Made by a program: the position numbers and the translations under genes. The notes beneath the pieces were generated by a model. The model was not told where the DNA came from, searched no databases, and saw only the letters and a list, made by a program, of their open reading frames with translations. Of a DNA stretch of 23,160 bases, positions 15,330-23,160 are shown piece after piece (the stretch's first letter is position 1; each line of letters starts with the position of its first letter). The stretch is from positions 1 through 23,160 of the forward strand of contig JAVZSA010000017.1 of NCBI GenBank assembly GCA_038880255.1. Direction: 5' to 3'. The stretch is from ARK-15 sp038880255. GTDB taxonomy: Archaea; Thermoplasmatota; Thermoplasmata; Thermoplasmatales; ARK-15.

Positions 15330-16326
15330 AGCAAAATATTATGAAATTGAAAATGGGAAGCTAAGATGCACCCTTTGTCCACATAAATGTATTATTGAAA
15401 ATGGAAAAGTTGGCATCTGTACTGTGAGAAAAAATATTAATAATAAATTGTACACGCTTGTTTATGGAAGAATAAGTTCAATGGCAATGGATCCAATTGA
15501 GAAAAAACCACTCTTTCATTTCCATCCAGGATCCTGGATATTTTCAATAAGCACAGTTGGTTGTAATCTTAAATGCAAGCATTGTCAAAATTGGGAAATA
15601 AGCCAGGCAATGGTAGAAAAAATTACGCTTGACTATTATTCACCAGAGGAAATTGTTAATATTGCAAGAGGTGAGGGGTCAAATGGTATTGCATTTACCT
15701 ATAATGAACCAACAATATGGTTCGAGTATACACTTGATGTGAGCAAGATATCAAAAAAATATGGAATGTACAATGTTTATGTTACAAATGGATATATAAA
15801 TGAGGATCCATTAAAAGAAATTTCACCATATTTGGATGCAATGAATATAGATGTGAAGGGATTTACAGATGATTTTTATAGAAAAATTACAAGCGCAAGA
15901 TTACAACCAGTGCTTGATACTGTGTCTCTTGCAAAGGATTTGGGCATACATGTTGAATTGACATATTTAATAATTCCAACACTTAATGATAATCCAGATG
16001 AAATTAGAAAATTTTCAAAATGGGCACATGAAACGTTAGGTGAAAATGCAATTGTTCATTTTTCACGATTCCATCCAGATTATTTGTTAAGAAATTTGCC
16101 AGAAACACCTTCGAAAACATTATACAATGCATATAAAATTGCGATGGAAGAAGGTATTAAATATGTTTACTTGGGAAATTTATGGGAAGAAAAGTATGAA
16201 ACAACATATTGCCCAAATTGCGGAGCACCTATTATTGTTAGATCTGGCTATAATATTAAAATACTAAATCTTACTGAGGATAATAGATGCTCAAAATGTG
16301 GAAAGGAAATACATATGATTAGGTAG
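15301..16326 (+). CDS. amrS: AmmeMemoRadiSam-system radical SAM enzyme AmrS (PflA-like, COG1180)
   Basis: This is a radical S-adenosylmethionine protein whose natural substrate is not established. The [4Fe-4S] motif is CNLKCKHC inside STVGCNLKCKHCQNWEIS (residues about 79-96). An N-terminal CTLCPHKC and GICTV cysteine set marks the AmrS group. A C-terminal zinc-ribbon-like CPNCGA and CSKCGK pair ends the protein. PIEKKPLFHFHPGS, GIAFTYNEPT and NAIVHFSRFHPDY are further family signatures. Two starts are possible: ATG 15301 (341 residues, 29-base overlap with thiL) or ATG 15313, which follows AAAGGA and gives the short N-terminus usual in homologues (MNTLNEAKYYE); I slightly prefer 15313. The usual companions Memo and AMMECR1 are not in this window. 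The 3' end overlaps lhr by 8 bases. Confidence 0.92.
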   Translation: MRKDMNTLNEAKYYEIENGKLRCTLCPHKCIIENGKVGICTVRKNINNKLYTLVYGRISSMAMDPIEKKPLFHFHPGSWIFSISTVGCNLKCKHCQNWEISQAMVEKITLDYYSPEEIVNIARGEGSNGIAFTYNEPTIWFEYTLDVSKISKKYGMYNVYVTNGYINEDPLKEISPYLDAMNIDVKGFTDDFYRKITSARLQPVLDTVSLAKDLGIHVELTYLIIPTLNDNPDEIRKFSKWAHETLGENAIVHFSRFHPDYLLRNLPETPSKTLYNAYKIAMEEGIKYVYLGNLWEEKYETTYCPNCGAPIIVRSGYNIKILNLTEDNRCSKCGKEIHMIR

Positions 16327-19300
16327 GATTTTCTTCCGAAAAAGTTGTTGAATACCCAATAACTTGAAAAATGCCTTTAATTATATCCCTACCGACATCA
16401 GGACCCTCATAATCATGTATGACATAAACATTTTTTTTCTTCCTTGCCCTAAAGGATCCTATTATTTCAGTACCGCGAAAAATTACATATTTTCCAGGCT
16501 TTACAAATCTTTTTATGTACTGGTATAAGTACCTGTATAAAATATCCTTTGGATCTAAAATAAATTCATAGTTCATTTGTTTCTCCTTAATCAAATTCAA
16601 ATCCTTTTCAGGCATTCTAAAGAGTTCATCGCCAAAAAATACATTTTTTAATGGATATTCTTGAGTAAGTGAATCAAGTGCCTCAGAAATTTCCCTCTTA
16701 CTAATTTCACCACCTGATAACAAAACAAGCCTGTTTACGTTTACAGCACCAAATATTTCTATCATTTTTTTAACATATTTTTTAACTGCACTCTCATGAT
16801 CAAGTTCACTTTCCACATATAATATATCATCCTTTGGCCCTTTTACTATATAATTATTGTTGAACAATTCATCAAGGATTTCCTCTGTAATTTCCTTCCC
16901 AAGTGGTGATTCTTCAACTATGTAATCCCTGCTCATAAAGCCTTTACCTTTAAGCATATTTATGATTGTTTTATGATTTTTACCAAGATTAAAATTTCTT
17001 ATGGATTGATATATGCGCACATTTTCAATTGATGCATAGGTAATTATATCTGGTATGCCTTTTGTAAGGTATAAGAGATTGCTCCTCTTAAGTCTTTCAG
17101 GTGAAATATAATGCCAGGATCTGATTGCAGCCTCAAACTCTGACCTTATTCCAAAAAGGTCAGATTCAACAAATAGTGGAGTTTTTCTCCTTGTGGCAAC
17201 ATTTATTCCCTGTTTATAAAATACATACTTAAGAAGCCTTTCAATGGAATATGAACTTTTTACTACATTTCCATAAACATAATATTTACCAGAATGTTTA
17301 AATTTTAATTTCTTTAATAGATTTATTTCATCGTCATTCTTTGCATCAACAACTATTGTCTTTCCAAAGTAATCTGAGTAATTCATTATCAATTTGATGA
17401 TTTTTTCATAATCACCATTCATATCCACAACAAATACATGATCCCATCTGTTCTCTAAATATGCAGCTCCTACAATTTTTCCGTCGATTAATAGAAAATA
17501 ATTATAATCTTGTCCAAATTCTTGTATTATTTCATTTCTGTATGGTAGAAGAAATGGATCATCAATGTCCATTAAAATTTCTTTCCCTTCATCTTCCACC
17601 TTTTCAAATTCACCATAATAGTATGTGCCCATAACATCAATTTTATTCATTTTATCAAGAATTTTTTGGAGATCCTCCCTATTAATACCTGTAATCGATT
17701 GAATTTCCCTTTCATTTAATGGTCCCATAAAGTTTAAAATATTTTTTAAAAGATCATCAATTGTACCATATTCAATATCCAGGTAAGAAAATTTATCATT
17801 TGGTTCTATTTCTTCATTTTCTTTATATTCCCTTTGCAGAAATATATTTTCTTCTAGAAAATTCAAATGATCCTGTATTTCTTTTGATGCGTATGAAATT
17901 TCATTCGATAGTTCTTCTGCTGTTATTCCTTCCCTTGCCTTAATTTTTCTTAAAATATCATCAAGCACATATTCATTCTCAATTTTCTTAAACTTAAAAA
18001 TCCTTGCATTATCCATATGTGTGAAAATGTATCTCCCAGCCAAATATTTGCCATATATTATTTTTTTATTTTTTCTTAAATTCTCCCATTCAATAAACGA
18101 AAAATTTTTTGATCTAATGAATGCTTGATAAGGAGTTGTTAAGAATAAATAACTTTTCATAACAGATTCCACATCTTTTAATTTTTCTGTTAACTTTTTA
18201 AACCTATATTTTCTGATATCATCCTTCATAATTGGCATTTCTTTTTTAAGATTTTTTAAATCCGATACAAGCATATATTGTTCTTCATATCCTGGAATGA
18301 AAAATCCTTTTGCTACTATTCCCTCATTTATCATTAAAGATATTATTTCTTTTACATTTTCCTCAGACATGTTCAAATAAAATGATATTTCTGAAAGTGT
18401 TATTGGCCCATAATAACCAAGTATTTTTTCTATTACAAATTTTAATGCCTTTGTCTTTTCTTCACCATTTACCTTTCTCCTTATCCACAGAATTTCATTT
18501 TCAATTATGTCCTTCCTTCCAACTAAATAGGATTTTTCAATCTCTCTTAAAAGATCAAAAAATTGTTCCCTTTTTAGTCCTAATGCCTTTTGTGCCTGAC
18601 TTGTGGTCCTATTATCAATGCTATTTAAAACATTTTCATCAAAATTAATATTTTTACCATATACTGTATAATAAAATGGTAAATATTCCGGTAGTGTAAA
18701 AACAGGCCTGTCTGTATAGGCTGATACAATCTTCCCTTGCCTTAAAAGTTCTAAAGCCATTGATTTTAATTCTTCAAATTGAATTTTCGAATGTGAAAAT
18801 ATGTTAACACCTCTCTGTGATAGAACATCAGCTGCACCTACTTCTTTTATGAATTTTAATATATCATCTTTGTTAGAAATACTGAATTTTTCAGAATAAT
18901 ATTTTTTAATAATTTCTGGAGAAAACATGAATTCGTATTCCAATGGCATTATCTTCCTTAGAATTTTCATATGTATTTCCTTGAGCAAAGAGGCCCTGTC
19001 CTCCATTAAAACAATATCGGATATACTTGAAAGAATTACACCATTTGAGAAAACAGATGGGTCTGTACTGTATTCCTTTATTTTTAATTCTATTTCATCA
19101 TTTTCTATCTTTTTCAGAATCTCAACAGCATTAGGGACATCCATAACAATGTTGAATATTTCATTGTATGTTTCCTCAAGAACTGGAAAATCCTGAATCT
19201 CAGAAAGTAATTCTAATAATTTATCACTTTTTAATTGTTGCTTCGTTACAGAAATATCCACTCCTTTGTATTTTTTTAATATCATGAATGACCTCGTGGC

Positions 19301-21502
19301 ACAATGCCTGAACCTTTGCTTGAAAAGTTCTGTATTCTTTATTGCCTCTTTTAAATCCCTTTCAAATGTTTTGGAATTTACAAGATTAAAAATGGATTTA
19401 AGATCTACCTTCTTTGTGGAGGTGATCATAAATGCATCATCTGTCACTGTTATCCTTGTATTTGTAACATACCTGTTTGCAATGTTATGGGCAAATACCC
19501 TTGAGAGAGCATCATTAACACGTCTTCCATAGGGAAAGTGAAATATTATGTTATAAAGGCCGGCAGGATCAATGTATCCTTCAACAAAAAGAGAATTATT
19601 CCCTGGAACAAAATCTACCATTTGTTCTTTGATGTATTTATAGATACTTAATGCGCCTGAACGATCTAGATAATAATTATTCATTAAATAATCAATAACA
19701 TTTTCATTATTTTTTATCATATTTTCAATAGTTTTTCTAAATTTTCCCACTTCTATACTTAGATCAAAACTTCTTGGAAGCATTTCACCTGTCCATGATG
19801 GAACAGTGGGTCTTTTACCCTCTACCCTGTTTACATATACCCTGGTACCCCTCAACCTAATGAATTCGTAGGTCCTTGATCCTAAAACGAAAATATCCCC
19901 CTGCTTTAACCTTTCAACAAATTTTTCACTTAAATCACCAATTGGTACATTGTTTTCATCAATTACAACATAATCCGCTTCCTCAGGTATTGTTCCCATA
20001 TTCATAAAATAAATCATTCTTGTTGACCTTTTTTTACCAAATTTACCTTCTAACTCATCATACCATATCTTTGAATAAAACTTTTCACCATAGGTTTTAC
20101 CAGATAAATAATCAATTACCTCCATAAATTTTTCAAATGGTAAATCATGATAACAATAAGATCTTCTAATGAGTGAATACGCTTCCTTTATATCCCAAAC
20201 ATCCTCTAAACTCATACCTACTATTACTTGCGCTAATACGTCCAGAGAATTTTTTGGCACAAATACCCTATCTATGAAATTATCATATACAGATTTTGTT
20301 AAAACAGTACATTCTATTAGATCATCCATATCAAAAACTATCATTCTGCCCTTTGATACTCTATTAAATGCATGACCAGATCTGCCTATCCTTTGTAGCC
20401 CCTTCGCAATACTCTTTGGGGATCCTATCTGTACAACTATGTCTATATATCCAATATCAATACCAAGTTCAAGACTTGTGGATGAAATTACACATTTTAA
20501 TTCACCATTCTTTAACATCTCCTCTACCCTGAATCTTACACTTTTGCCTAGGGAAGAATGATGAGCCTCCAAACTTTTTATACCCCTCTCCCTTAATTTG
20601 AATGATACATGCTCAGTTCCACTTCTAGTGTTTGTAAAAATTAACGTTGTTCTATGATTGTTTATTATATCAACAAGTATATCGTACATCTTTTCATTTG
20701 CTATTTCAAATGGTGTATGAACAAGGTCTGGAACTGGTGTTATTACCCTAAGATCCAATGCCTTTTTAGCCTCAACTTCTGCAATATAAATATCCCTAAT
20801 TTCACCATTCTCATTATAACCCGCAACAAACTTCGCCATTTCCTCAATTGGCGATTGTGTTGCTGAAAGACCTATCCTTACTAAAGATCCAGAATACCTT
20901 TCTAATCTTTCTATATTTAATGAAAGCATCACACCCCTTTTATTTGAAGAAAGTTCGTGGGTTTCATCTATTATAATATACTTAACATTCCTGAATTTTT
21001 CCCTAAATTTTTGCGATGAAAGAACAAGTGCCAAAGATTCTGGAGTGGTAATAAAGATATGAGGAGGTTTTTTAAGCATCTTTTGCCTTTGACTTTGAGA
21101 AGTATCACCGGACCTGACTGCAACTGTTATTCTTGGTACATCCATACCTTTTTTAATAGCTAGTTCCTTTATTTCTTCGAGCGGTTCTTCCAGATTTCTG
21201 TGTATATCATTGGCAAGTGCCTTGAGAGGGGATACATAAACACAGTATACCTTATCTTCAAGTTTACCTTCCTTAGCAAGAAGAAATAATTCATTAATTA
21301 TAGAAAGAAAACCTGTCAATGTTTTTCCGGATCCTGTGGGTGCTGAAACTAAAACATTATTTCCATTGTGAATGTAAGGTATAGCATAGGCCTGGGGTTC
21401 TGTAAGATCGGAAAATTTGGATTCAAACCACTCCCTAATGATTGGATCGAATAAACCCAACACCTGTTCTTTTGTATACTTATTATTTATCCTGTAGATC
21501 AT
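16319..21502 (-). CDS. lhr: Lhr-type DEAD/DEAH superfamily 2 helicase with long C-terminal extension
   Basis: This 1727-residue ATP-dependent 3'-5' DNA helicase belongs to the Large-helicase-related family. Helicase motifs: Q37, Walker A APTGSGKT (54-61), VSPLKALAND (90-99), TTPES (152-156), box II DETHE (179-183), SAT (213-215), LIFTNTR (287-293), STSLELGIDIG (341-351) and QRIGRSGH (370-377). The Lhr-core continues through its winged helix, SWTGEMLPRS with the strand-separating Trp near 570, a beta-barrel region, RFRHCATRSFMILKKYKG (730-747) and VLMEDRASLLKEIH (831-844). Beyond about 860 lies an 870-residue tail of winged-helix-like segments. The tail includes two similar AlkZ-like modules at about 1311-1375 and 1648-1715 (DP..LL.R, then G.I.G, then V.V). 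The minus-strand start at 21502 has GGCTGAT upstream and a TATA-like box near 21541-21550. The neighbourhood (RPA, RPAP, PdeM-like enzyme) supports a repair role. Confidence 0.95.
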   Translation of the reverse strand: MIYRINNKYTKEQVLGLFDPIIREWFESKFSDLTEPQAYAIPYIHNGNNVLVSAPTGSGKTLTGFLSIINELFLLAKEGKLEDKVYCVYVSPLKALANDIHRNLEEPLEEIKELAIKKGMDVPRITVAVRSGDTSQSQRQKMLKKPPHIFITTPESLALVLSSQKFREKFRNVKYIIIDETHELSSNKRGVMLSLNIERLERYSGSLVRIGLSATQSPIEEMAKFVAGYNENGEIRDIYIAEVEAKKALDLRVITPVPDLVHTPFEIANEKMYDILVDIINNHRTTLIFTNTRSGTEHVSFKLRERGIKSLEAHHSSLGKSVRFRVEEMLKNGELKCVISSTSLELGIDIGYIDIVVQIGSPKSIAKGLQRIGRSGHAFNRVSKGRMIVFDMDDLIECTVLTKSVYDNFIDRVFVPKNSLDVLAQVIVGMSLEDVWDIKEAYSLIRRSYCYHDLPFEKFMEVIDYLSGKTYGEKFYSKIWYDELEGKFGKKRSTRMIYFMNMGTIPEEADYVVIDENNVPIGDLSEKFVERLKQGDIFVLGSRTYEFIRLRGTRVYVNRVEGKRPTVPSWTGEMLPRSFDLSIEVGKFRKTIENMIKNNENVIDYLMNNYYLDRSGALSIYKYIKEQMVDFVPGNNSLFVEGYIDPAGLYNIIFHFPYGRRVNDALSRVFAHNIANRYVTNTRITVTDDAFMITSTKKVDLKSIFNLVNSKTFERDLKEAIKNTELFKQRFRHCATRSFMILKKYKGVDISVTKQQLKSDKLLELLSEIQDFPVLEETYNEIFNIVMDVPNAVEILKKIENDEIELKIKEYSTDPSVFSNGVILSSISDIVLMEDRASLLKEIHMKILRKIMPLEYEFMFSPEIIKKYYSEKFSISNKDDILKFIKEVGAADVLSQRGVNIFSHSKIQFEELKSMALELLRQGKIVSAYTDRPVFTLPEYLPFYYTVYGKNINFDENVLNSIDNRTTSQAQKALGLKREQFFDLLREIEKSYLVGRKDIIENEILWIRRKVNGEEKTKALKFVIEKILGYYGPITLSEISFYLNMSEENVKEIISLMINEGIVAKGFFIPGYEEQYMLVSDLKNLKKEMPIMKDDIRKYRFKKLTEKLKDVESVMKSYLFLTTPYQAFIRSKNFSFIEWENLRKNKKIIYGKYLAGRYIFTHMDNARIFKFKKIENEYVLDDILRKIKAREGITAEELSNEISYASKEIQDHLNFLEENIFLQREYKENEEIEPNDKFSYLDIEYGTIDDLLKNILNFMGPLNEREIQSITGINREDLQKILDKMNKIDVMGTYYYGEFEKVEDEGKEILMDIDDPFLLPYRNEIIQEFGQDYNYFLLIDGKIVGAAYLENRWDHVFVVDMNGDYEKIIKLIMNYSDYFGKTIVVDAKNDDEINLLKKLKFKHSGKYYVYGNVVKSSYSIERLLKYVFYKQGINVATRRKTPLFVESDLFGIRSEFEAAIRSWHYISPERLKRSNLLYLTKGIPDIITYASIENVRIYQSIRNFNLGKNHKTIINMLKGKGFMSRDYIVEESPLGKEITEEILDELFNNNYIVKGPKDDILYVESELDHESAVKKYVKKMIEIFGAVNVNRLVLLSGGEISKREISEALDSLTQEYPLKNVFFGDELFRMPEKDLNLIKEKQMNYEFILDPKDILYRYLYQYIKRFVKPGKYVIFRGTEIIGSFRARKKKNVYVIHDYEGPDVGRDIIKGIFQVIGYSTTFSEENPT

Positions 21503-21635
21503 TAGATCAGCCTTTAGAATCGGAAGATAAAGATTTCTTACCTATTTAACTTTTTTCAAGATTTTAAAAATAAATAATGTATGAAAAAAGTTTATTTAAA
21601 AAAGATGATAAATAAAAATAAGGAAAGTGATAAAA
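21503..21635. promoter_or_regulatory. Divergent promoter region, lhr / yeaO
   Basis: On the minus strand GTTAAATAGG (21541-21550) is a TATA-like box for lhr. On the plus strand GTTTATTTAAAA (21590-21601) suits yeaO. AGTGAT (21626-21631), 4 bases before the ATG at 21636, is the yeaO ribosome binding site. The GTG at 21627 is part of that site, so it is unlikely to be the start codon. Confidence 0.45.
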
Positions 21636-21995
21636 ATGGAAATTAAGATCCAGAGAATATATGATAAGGAAATACCAAATGGCTTTAAAATTCTTGTAGA
21701 CGGCCTATGGCCTAGGGGTGTAAAGAAGGAAAGTGTTGATTATTGGGCCAAAAACATTGCACCTTCTAGAGAACTTAGGGAATGGTATTCACACGATCCT
21801 AAAAAATGGGAAATCTTTTTGGAAAGATATAAAGAGGAATTGATTAAAAATAATGATTTACAAAACTTTGTTTCATTAATAAAAGAAAAATTAGAAAAAA
21901 TGGATGTAATATTTCTATATGCAACAAAGGAAAGAGAAAAGAACAATGCAGTGGCTCTTAAAAAAATTTTAAAGGAACTATTTCCCATACTTTGA
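21636..21995 (+). CDS. DUF488 family protein (YeaO-like, COG3189)
   Basis: This small conserved protein of unknown biochemical function is 119 residues with the start at 21636. The family pattern is clear: IQRIYDKEIP at the start, GFKILVDGLWPRGVKKE near residues 16-32, WAKNIAPSRELREWYSHDPKKW near 37-58, then VIFLYATKEREKNNAVALKKIL near the end. There is no membrane segment and no Cys. The conserved Arg, Trp, His and Asp residues look like a binding site, but no reaction is established to my knowledge. It is a single gene, divergent from lhr, overlapping pyrE by 18 bases at its 3' end. An alternative GTG start at 21627 would add three residues. Confidence 0.9.
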   Translation: MEIKIQRIYDKEIPNGFKILVDGLWPRGVKKESVDYWAKNIAPSRELREWYSHDPKKWEIFLERYKEELIKNNDLQNFVSLIKEKLEKMDVIFLYATKEREKNNAVALKKILKELFPIL

Positions 21996-22496
21996 AAGGA
22001 GAGAAGATACCTTTATTAGAGAAATTAATTCAAGGTTTTCTTTACTCAAATTTTCCCTTCCGCCCTCTTCTCTATCCACAACAACTAATACCTTATTTAC
22101 AATTGCACCATAATCCCTCAATATTTTTGCAGCCCTTATAATTGATCCACCTGTGGTGATTACATCTTCAACTATTATAATCTCATCACCTTTTTTTATT
22201 TCGCCTTCAACAAGATCCTTCGTACCATGATCCTTACTCTCTTTTCTAACTATCACATACGGTCTTAATGTTTCTAAAGATAATGCTACAGCAATTGGTA
22301 CAGATCCTAACTCAATTCCCGATATTTTTTCATTTTTTACAAATTTTGACATACTTTCTGCAATTTTTTTCAAAATGATTGGATCTGTTATTGCCTTTTT
22401 AATACTAATGTAATAATTACTTTTTTTACCCGATGTTAAAGTAAAATCACCAAACAAAACTGCACCAGATTTAATTATCATTTCTTCAAGATCCAT
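21978..22496 (-). CDS. pyrE: Orotate phosphoribosyltransferase
   Basis: PyrE joins orotate to PRPP to give orotidine monophosphate in pyrimidine synthesis. The 172-residue protein shows the N-terminal substrate hood AVLFGDFTLTSGKKSNYY (about 12-29), GIELGSVPIAVAL (88-100), VRKESKDHGT (111-120, with the catalytic Lys/His loop), the PRPP-binding loop IIIVEDVITTGGS (134-146), and VVVDREEGGRENL (165 downward towards the C-terminus). All residues expected for activity are present. No decarboxylase gene is adjacent. The ATG has a TATA-like box 20-33 bases upstream and no Shine-Dalgarno sequence, so the mRNA is probably leaderless. Confidence 0.95.
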   Translation of the reverse strand: MDLEEMIIKSGAVLFGDFTLTSGKKSNYYISIKKAITDPIILKKIAESMSKFVKNEKISGIELGSVPIAVALSLETLRPYVIVRKESKDHGTKDLVEGEIKKGDEIIIVEDVITTGGSIIRAAKILRDYGAIVNKVLVVVDREEGGRENLSKENLELISLIKVSSLLSKYGK

Positions 22497-22515
22497 ATAA
22501 TGAATAATGTTTAGG

Positions 22516-22529
22516 TTTATAATAAATTT
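22516..22529 (-). promoter_or_regulatory. TATA-like box for pyrE
   Basis: On the minus strand AAATTTATTATAAA lies 20-33 bases before the pyrE ATG at 22496, at the position expected for a leaderless archaeal transcript. Confidence 0.45.
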
Positions 22530-22643
22530 TAAGAATTTTCTAAATATTTTTCATAAATTAATTTTTTTCACGATTATCTAATTTTATTTATATTTTCAAC
22601 TTTTTTAATGATTTATAGCGATTTTTAATTTCATAAATTTTTA

Positions 22644-22751
22644 TTATCCTTTATAATTTTTAATCATAATAAGGATTTTTTCATTTACTTTCATTTTTTC
22701 ATTACAATGACCTTCAAGTATATTTACTAGCTTCAGATTTTCATATTCCAT
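22644..22751 (-). CDS. Possible tiny ORF or remnant of a small gene (35 codons)
   Basis: On the minus strand an ATG at 22751 opens 35 codons to TAA at 22644: MEYENLKLVNILEGHC, then NEKMKVNEKILIMIKNYKG. The frame stays open ten codons further upstream (starting PKNSDIIISE) before a stop. The amino-acid mix is protein-like, with alternating hydrophobic and charged residues, unlike the surrounding A/T tracts that translate as Asn/Lys/Ile/Phe runs. I do not recognise it. A distant likeness to the beginning of FeoA-type SH3 domains is too weak to name it. It could be a truncated gene, a real microprotein, or chance. Confidence 0.25.
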   Translation of the reverse strand: MEYENLKLVNILEGHCNEKMKVNEKILIMIKNYKG

Positions 22752-23035
22752 TTCACTAATAATAATATCTGAATTTTTTGGTCATAGTCCTAGTTTTAAT
22801 TTAGATCAAAAAATTCCCTTCAAAATCACAAAAATAAATTGTTTTCTAAATATTTTCATTATTTTTTTAATAAAAAGTTAGTTGGTTTAATAAAATAATA
22901 TTTTTGTTATCGTACATAAGATCGATTTTATGCACTTTAAATAAAACTTTAGTTAAAATTATAAATTTTACATAAAGAAAACAAATGTATCATATTGAAT
23001 TGCTTTTTTATTGAAGTATTCTACTAAAATTTTAA

Positions 23036-23109
23036 TGGGCCCGACCGGATTCGAACCGGTGACCTTCGCCGTGTAAGGGCGATGTCATAACCAGCTAGAC
23101 CACGGGCCC
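23036..23109 (-). tRNA. tRNA-Val (UAC)
   Basis: Read on the minus strand, acceptor GGGCCCG pairs with CGGGCCC, with discriminator A at 23036. The anticodon stem TCGCC/GGCGA encloses CTTACAC with anticodon TAC. The T arm ACCGG/CCGGT encloses TTCGAAT. CCA is not encoded and there is no intron. All stems pair fully. Confidence 0.96.
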
Positions 23110-23132
23110 TAAATTAGTGAATGCCCAACTTA

Positions 23133-23143
23133 CATTTAAATAT
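23133..23143 (-). promoter_or_regulatory. TATA-like box for tRNA-Val
   Basis: On the minus strand ATATTTAAATG stands 24-34 bases before the tRNA 5' end at 23109. It resembles the ATTTAAATATA box before the initiator tRNA at the same spacing. Confidence 0.5.
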
Positions 23144-23160
23144 TCTTTTTTAATTAAAAA

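Larger units (their letters stand above)
22497..23035. other. AT-rich gene-poor region between pyrE and tRNA-Val
   Basis: This is the largest gap in the window. Most is A/T tract with frequent stops on both strands. It holds the pyrE TATA-like box, one short coding-like stretch on the minus strand (22644-22751), and a near-identical pair TTTTCTAAATATTTT at 22536 and 22842, about 306 bases apart, on either side of that stretch. In such AT-rich DNA the pair may be chance. I see no integrase, RNA gene or CRISPR repeat. Confidence 0.5.

Noticed and set aside
22497..23035. Integrated element or attachment site next to tRNA-Val
   Set aside because: No integrase is seen and I find no second copy of the tRNA 3' end in the gap.
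1..23160. CRISPR array or insertion sequence
   Set aside because: No regularly spaced repeats and no transposase motifs are visible on either strand.

Overview
The window is about 23 kb of very AT-rich, gene-dense archaeal chromosome. An archaeal origin is supported by the initiator tRNA with A1:U72 and three G:C pairs in its anticodon stem, the absence of encoded CCA on both tRNAs, TATA-like boxes 20-35 bases before many starts, and archaeal families: RPA with its RPA-associated protein, a two-domain protein disulfide oxidoreductase, and AmrS. Heme O synthase implies a terminal heme-copper oxidase, so probably an aerobe or microaerobe. A low-GC member of the Thermoplasmatales (Euryarchaeota) is my best guess, but that is inference. 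I see no insertion sequence, integrase, CRISPR array or rRNA.

Layout. 271-4273, plus strand: heme O synthase, protein disulfide oxidoreductase, class II (B12-dependent) ribonucleotide reductase, initiator tRNA-Met. 4271-7117: a minus-strand M24 pseudo-peptidase, a plus-strand divergent FtsZ, a minus-strand TrmJ-like RNA methyltransferase. 7223-10983, plus: an ECF transporter operon whose double ATPase carries a C-terminal phosphoribosyltransferase. 11015-13650, plus: a small unknown protein, an RPA with a zinc finger, and RPAP. 13637-14344, minus: a PdeM/COG1407-type metallophosphoesterase. 14388-16326, plus: ThiL and AmrS. 16319-21502, minus: a 1727-residue Lhr-type helicase with a long C-terminal extension. 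Then a YeaO/DUF488 protein (plus) and orotate phosphoribosyltransferase (minus), a gene-poor AT-rich stretch, and tRNA-Val(UAC).

How they fit together. Two themes stand out. One is nucleotide supply: ribonucleotide reductase, PyrE, and an ECF importer physically joined to a purine-type phosphoribosyltransferase, which suggests that an imported base is converted to its nucleotide at the membrane. The other is DNA maintenance: RPA, RPAP, the COG1407 phosphoesterase and Lhr lie within 10 kb and combine an archaeal RPA neighbourhood with the Lhr/PdeM pairing known from bacterial repair clusters. All five convergent gene pairs in the window overlap at their 3' ends.

Most notable: the ECF-ATPase/phosphoribosyltransferase fusion; the duplicated AlkZ-like modules in the Lhr tail; an M24 protein that has lost four of five metal ligands; a ribonucleotide reductase with no C-terminal redox cysteine pair lying next to a disulfide oxidoreductase; and an FtsZ with altered nucleotide-binding signatures.
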